NCBI GenBank assembly: GCA_005893185.1
Contig: VBOS01000107.1
Location: forward strand, 780-9,049
DNA length: 8,270 bases
Origin: Candidatus Eiseniibacteriota bacterium
GTDB lineage: Bacteria > Eisenbacteria > RBG-16-71-46
Direction of reading: 5' to 3'
The notes below the pieces were generated by a model. That model searched no databases and was not told the origin of the DNA. It worked only from the letters and a program-made list of their open reading frames with translations. This document shows positions 4,915 through 8,270 of the stretch, in pieces; the first letter of the stretch is position 1; every line of letters begins with the position of its first letter. The translations under genes were made by a program, and so were the position numbers.

Positions 4915-6069
4915 ATGCAGACTCTTGCGACGGCAGCGCTCCTCGCTCTGCTGGTCTTCCTCGCCAGCGTGGTGGCGGTCGAGGCCGCGATCTCGGTCGC
5001 GATCATCGAGATCGCGGCGGGCGTTTTCGCCGGCAACGCGCTCGGCATCCGCGGCGCCCCGTGGCTCGACTTCCTGGCCCAGTTCGGCGGCATCCTTCTC
5101 ACCTTCCTCGCCGGGGCCGAGGTGGATCCGGGGCTCTTGCGCAGCAAGCTCAGGCCCAGCCTGGCCCTCGGCGGCGCGTCCTTCCTGCTGCCGTTCCTCG
5201 CATCCGCGGCCTTCGCGGCGTTCGTCGCGCACTGGACGCCGAGGGCGTCGCTGATCGCAGGCGCCGCGCTCTCGACCACATCGCTCGCCGTGGTCTACGT
5301 CGTGCTCGTCGAAACCCGGCTCAACGCGACCGAGCTCGGCAAGCTCATCATGGCGGCCACGTTCGTCACCGACATCGGCACCGCGCTCGCGCTCTCGCTG
5401 CTGTTCGCGGCTCCGGGCTGGGCGACGGCGGGATTCTTCGCCGTCTCGGCGCTCGTGGTACTCGCGGCCCCGCGGCTCTTGCCGCCGGTCTTCGAGCGTT
5501 ACGGCGCGCGAGTGATCGAGCCGGAGATCAAGCTGCTCTTCGCGCTGCTCTTGGGCCTCATGCTGCTCGCGCAATGGGGCAAGAGCCACGCGGTGCTGCC
5601 GGCCTTCGTCCTCGGGCTCGCGCTGGCGCCGATGTTCCACCGCCATCGCGAGCTCCAGCGCAAGCTCCGGGTCGTCGCATTCGGAATGGTCACGCCGTTC
5701 TTCTTCCTGAAGGGCGGGATGAACCTCTCGCTGGGCGATCTCGGCCCACACGTCGTCCTGCTGCTCGGATTCTTCCTGGTCAAGATTGCGGCCAAGTCGG
5801 TCGGCGTCTTTCCGCTCGCCCGGCTGCACATGCCGGGAGCGGCCACCTACACCACCCTGCTCATGAGCACCGGGCTCACATTCGGCACGATCTCCGCGCT
5901 CTACGGGCTGCAGGCCGGGCACATCGACCGCGCCCAGTTCTCGGTGCTCCTCACCACCGTCATCGGGACCGCGATCGTGCCCACGCTGATCGCCCAGGGC
6001 TGGTTCGCGCCGCGGCTCACCCCGGAGGAGCAGGAGGAAGCGCTGGCGCGCGCGGAGGAGAGCGCGTAG
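4915..6069 (+). CDS. CPA2-family cation:proton antiporter (Kef/NapA-like membrane domain)
   Basis: This is a 384-residue inner-membrane protein that probably exchanges Na+ or K+ for protons. It is hydrophobic throughout, with about 11-13 membrane segments and no TrkA-N or other cytosolic domain, the usual length for a bare CPA2 transporter. Family features: IIEIAAGVFAGNALGI (30-45), FGGILLTFLAGAEVDPGLLR (57-76), LSTTSLAVVYVVLVET (119-134), and MAATFVTDIGTALALSL (146-162) with the probable ion-binding Asp153. Lys266 in TPFFFLKGGMNLSL (260-273) is the probable partner of the Asp. The Asp is preceded by Thr, where most relatives have DD, ND or QD. The tail (371-384) is Glu/Ala-rich and soluble. 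ATG 4915 is chosen for its GGAGGT three bases upstream and because the first helix starts at once. In-frame upstream codons back to 4762 overlap the hairpin leader. Ion specificity cannot be told. The frame is intact. Confidence 0.88.
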   Translation: MQTLATAALLALLVFLASVVAVEAAISVAIIEIAAGVFAGNALGIRGAPWLDFLAQFGGILLTFLAGAEVDPGLLRSKLRPSLALGGASFLLPFLASAAFAAFVAHWTPRASLIAGAALSTTSLAVVYVVLVETRLNATELGKLIMAATFVTDIGTALALSLLFAAPGWATAGFFAVSALVVLAAPRLLPPVFERYGARVIEPEIKLLFALLLGLMLLAQWGKSHAVLPAFVLGLALAPMFHRHRELQRKLRVVAFGMVTPFFFLKGGMNLSLGDLGPHVVLLLGFFLVKIAAKSVGVFPLARLHMPGAATYTTLLMSTGLTFGTISALYGLQAGHIDRAQFSVLLTTVIGTAIVPTLIAQGWFAPRLTPEEQEEALARAEESA

Positions 6070-6089
6070 GCGGCCGGCCGGGCCGTGGC
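6070..6089. terminator. GGCC-rich gap between convergent genes
   Basis: The 20-bp gap consists of repeated GGCC units and can form CGGCC-ggccg-GGCCG. With no T-tract on either side, a terminator role is only suggested by its place between two convergent stops. Confidence 0.2.
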
Positions 6090-7913
6090 CTACGGGCTCT
6101 GCAGCAGCACGAGCTTGCGCGCCAGCGTCTCCGTCCCGGCAGCCGCCCGGTAGAAGTACACGCCGTCGCGCGCCCGCGCGCCGTCTCCAAGGCGGCCGTC
6201 CCACGAGAACTCGCGCGTTCCGGCCGGCAGCTCGCCGCGGTGGAGGGTGACGAGCCTTCGCCCGCCGAGGTCGTAGATGCCGACCTCCACCAGGCCCGGC
6301 CGGTCGAGCGTCACGGCGAAGCGCGTCGAGCCCGCGAATGGATTGGGCCGGTTCTCGGAGAGCGCGATGCGCGGTGCTCCACCGAGCGGCTGGCGCAGCG
6401 CCGGCACGTTGGCCGCGAGACGCACGCCGTCGGGGGCCGCCAGCTCCGCGCTCTCGAGCGCCACCTCGCCGCCCGGCTCGCGGCCCGGCTTGAGCGCAAG
6501 CTGCAGCGTGAACGCGATGTCCGTTTCGGGCACCACAGCATCGGCGGCTTTGATGAGTCCGATCACGACGCGACCGCCGCTCACATGGGTGACGTGGATC
6601 CACGTGGGGGCGGCGCCCGCGAGGTCCACCCCGCTCACGTCATAGCGGTCCTCCGGGAAGCGCAGCGTGAGCCGCGCTCCGCCGATGGTGCTGCCCCCTT
6701 CGATCCGGATCGGCAGCCCGGGCGATGGGAGCCGGCCCACCGGCGGCCCGAGGCCGAGCTTCAGGTCGCGCGCGTCGCGGGTCTCGCCCGGCGGGCACGC
6801 GACGCAGTCCTGGCCGAGAATACTCCCGGCGCAGCACAGCACGTCATCGAGCGTGAAAGTGCCGTCCCGGTTGCAGTCGAAATGTGCGGTCGAGTCGCCG
6901 CACAGGGCCGAGTCCCGCAGGCAGCGCACCATGAGGACCAGATCCCGAATGTCCTCGCGCCCGTCACCATTGAAGTCGCAATGCGCCACGGGCCTGGGCC
7001 CCGAGCAGATGCGTGCGTAAGCTGCGTAGCGGAAGGATGGGCCGGCGGCGAGGGTCGGGCACCAGGGCACTTCCTGCCCCGCGCCGTCAGCTGCCAGGAG
7101 CTGGACGAGGTCGAGCAGCGTCACGGGCGTGGGCGCCGTCGCTCCCTGCTCGACCTCGATCTCGAGCACGGGCGGCGCCGGGCCGTTGGGCGGTACCGGC
7201 AGAATGGGCGCGCCTTGATCGGAGATCAGCGCGAACCTGGCGCCTCGAGGGGTGGGCGCCCAACGCAGCCGCATGCCCTGGGCTGGGCCGGCAGCTGCGA
7301 GCCGCGTGACGTGGAGCGTCGAGTCGCTGAGCGCCAGCTCTCCCTGCAGTCCCGAGAGCGCTGTCGTAGAGCGCAGGAAGAGCGTGAGACGGGCCGGCTG
7401 GCCCGGTCCGATCTGCGCGTCGCACTCGTTTGGGGCTCCACCCGGGTCGAACGATGGCAGGATGCAGCCGATCCGGCGCGCACAGGAGTCCGATACGACG
7501 TAAGGATAACCGGCCGCAAAACGGGCGATCGTCGAGTTGCAGCTCGTCCGCACCAACTCGACCGGCAGCTTGTATGCGAACGCCGGGAGCGGCGGCAGCT
7601 TGATCGAGGCGCTCCATCGCACGGGCTGGTCGACGCACACGATCGTGCAGCACGCGCAATCTTCCACCGTGAGGCGCACGCCGGGCGAGCGGGGCATCGG
7701 GCCCATCGAGTCGTCGGGAAGCACCTCGACCTTGGCCAGCGTGAAGCAGCCGTTCGGGAAGTGCCCGGCGATGAAGACGGGAATACTGTCGCCCGGCGCG
7801 ACGCAGGGCGGCGTCCTCCCGTCCGGCGGACCGATCTGGACGTGGTCCACGTACGGGAGGCCCTCGGTCGGACCGCACTCCGCCGTGACGACGAAGTCGA
7901 TCGGGATGTGGCG
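6090..7913 (-). CDS. Secreted Cys-rich protein with cohesin-like, dockerin and FlgD-like domains (main part)
   Basis: This is most of a large extracellular protein of unknown role. Residues are numbered from GTG 7850, the first start codon in this frame; coding clearly begins upstream in another frame. Order: second Cys-rich module (about 16-104); cohesin-like beta-sandwich (about 145-260); dockerin repeat (290-350), with loops DFNGDGREDIRD (292-303) and DCNRDGTFTLDD (325-336), each with Asp/Asn at calcium positions 1, 3, 5 and 12; second cohesin-like sandwich (about 362-480); and a C-terminal FlgD-like Ig domain (493-585) with RPNPFAGSTRFAV, VGIYDLGGRRLV, SWDGR and GVYFYRAA. That tail resembles the C-terminal sorting or anchoring domains of FCB-group secreted proteins. 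No enzyme active site is recognised. Many Cys suggest disulfides outside the cytoplasm. The gene converges on the antiporter with a 20-bp gap. Domain calls are from motif reading. The dockerin and FlgD-like parts are the surest. Confidence 0.82.
   Translation of the reverse strand, partial: RHIPIDFVVTAECGPTEGLPYVDHVQIGPPDGRTPPCVAPGDSIPVFIAGHFPNGCFTLAKVEVLPDDSMGPMPRSPGVRLTVEDCACCTIVCVDQPVRWSASIKLPPLPAFAYKLPVELVRTSCNSTIARFAAGYPYVVSDSCARRIGCILPSFDPGGAPNECDAQIGPGQPARLTLFLRSTTALSGLQGELALSDSTLHVTRLAAAGPAQGMRLRWAPTPRGARFALISDQGAPILPVPPNGPAPPVLEIEVEQGATAPTPVTLLDLVQLLAADGAGQEVPWCPTLAAGPSFRYAAYARICSGPRPVAHCDFNGDGREDIRDLVLMVRCLRDSALCGDSTAHFDCNRDGTFTLDDVLCCAGSILGQDCVACPPGETRDARDLKLGLGPPVGRLPSPGLPIRIEGGSTIGGARLTLRFPEDRYDVSGVDLAGAAPTWIHVTHVSGGRVVIGLIKAADAVVPETDIAFTLQLALKPGREPGGEVALESAELAAPDGVRLAANVPALRQPLGGAPRIALSENRPNPFAGSTRFAVTLDRPGLVEVGIYDLGGRRLVTLHRGELPAGTREFSWDGRLGDGARARDGVYFYRAAAGTETLARKLVLLQSP
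6801..6983 (-). other. Dockerin type I-like domain inside the secreted protein
   Basis: Two EF-hand-like calcium loops are spaced 33 residues apart: DFNGDGREDIRD and DCNRDGTFTLDD. Each is followed by a hydrophobic helix (LVLMVRCL and VLCCAGSILG). This is the classic duplicated dockerin layout, here enriched in Cys. Dockerins bind cohesins, and this protein also carries cohesin-like sandwiches on both sides. Confidence 0.78.
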
Positions 7914-8270
7914 GCCCGGCCGCGAACAGCCCGAGCGGGATGCGGATCAAGTACTCGAGCGGCATACGGAGAATGCACCCGATGCTGTCACGCACCTGGG
8001 TGTGATAGACGACGTGCGTCTGATCGCGCGCGAACGCCTCGATGAGCGAGTCACAGGGCGTTGAGGCGAACCCCGCGACCACCAGCACGACGGTGTCGCG
8101 CACGCAGGGGTGTGGGTTCAACAGGCGGAAGCGGTAGTTCGCCGGAACCGTATCGGTGGGCATGCCCGATCCCGTCGAAAGCGCGCCCCAGCCGATGGCA
8201 CGGGGCGCGGCTGCAGCGTTCGTACCTGCGTGGCCGGAGAACGGAGCGGCGATCGCGACACCGGCCGCCA
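7914..8270 (-). CDS. Secreted Cys-rich protein, N-terminal part (partial, frame differs from the rest)
   Basis: This is the 5' portion of the same gene, read in the frame of ATG 8163. It is open to the window edge without a stop, so the true start lies beyond 8270 and ATG 8163 is probably internal. The first visible residues, AAGVAIAAPFSGHAG and an Ala-rich stretch, look like the end of a signal peptide. Then comes the first Cys module, from HPCVRDTVVLVVAGF to RIPLGLFAAG near 7915. There the frame changes: homologous sequence continues as HIPIDFVVTAEC in the downstream frame, needing removal of one base or addition of two. The switch lies at the near-palindrome GCGGCC-C-GGCCGC (7911-7923), a strong hairpin prone to indels or sequencing error. 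Without the repair, the signal peptide is cut off from the dockerin and tail domains. Confidence 0.75.

Noticed and set aside
4866..8045. A very long open frame (over 1000 codons) on the + strand crossing the antiporter and the opposite-strand secreted protein
   Set aside because: The translation is Arg/Ala/Gly/Pro-rich with no domain or family motif. It is a by-product of high GC content in a frame shadowing two recognisable genes.
1..8270. CRISPR arrays, tRNA/rRNA genes, insertion sequences or phage genes
   Set aside because: There are no regularly spaced repeats, no tRNA-like cloverleaf with a GTTCRA-type arm, no transposase or integrase motifs, and no target-site duplications. All genes look chromosomal.

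Overview
This is a GC-rich bacterial window (roughly two-thirds G+C) dominated by NADPH metabolism. It probably comes from an uncultivated lineage near Candidatus Eisenbacteria or the FCB/Gemmatimonadota group. That placement is an inference. It rests on the base composition and on a secreted Cys-rich protein with a dockerin repeat and a C-terminal FlgD-like tail of the RPNPF...GVYFYR type, which is abundant in those groups.

Layout, left to right. (1) The last ~65 codons of a GT39-type membrane glycosyltransferase, + strand, to 199. (2) A convergent, intact NADP-dependent isocitrate dehydrogenase (icd), - strand, 231-1478. (3) A 406-bp divergent intergenic region (1479-1884) with palindromes, five TGACA/TGTCA half-sites and a plausible promoter. 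(4) A three-gene proton-translocating transhydrogenase operon, + strand: pntAA (1885-3029), pntAB (3070-3369), pntB (3369-4720). (5) A 194-bp leader (4721-4914) with hairpins, one of which looks like an intrinsic terminator. (6) A CPA2-family cation/proton antiporter (4915-6069). (7) A convergent, minus-strand secreted multidomain protein (6090 to beyond 8270).

The genes make sense together. Icd makes NADPH from isocitrate. PntAA-PntAB-PntB exchanges hydride between NAD(H) and NADP(H) using the proton gradient, and the antiporter downstream also couples to that gradient. Icd and pnt are transcribed divergently from one shared control region.

The most notable feature is damage. pntAA carries a one-base frameshift, pntB lacks about 28 codons of its NADP(H)-binding domain and is frameshifted, and the secreted protein gene also changes frame near its 5' end. 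Three lesions in 8 kb could be genuine decay of the transhydrogenase, but indel errors in a draft or metagenome assembly are at least as likely. Only reads can decide. No clearly new system is visible. The best candidates for new biology are the structured antiporter leader with possible alternative pairings, and the secreted protein with two related Cys-rich modules and a dockerin between two cohesin-like sandwiches.
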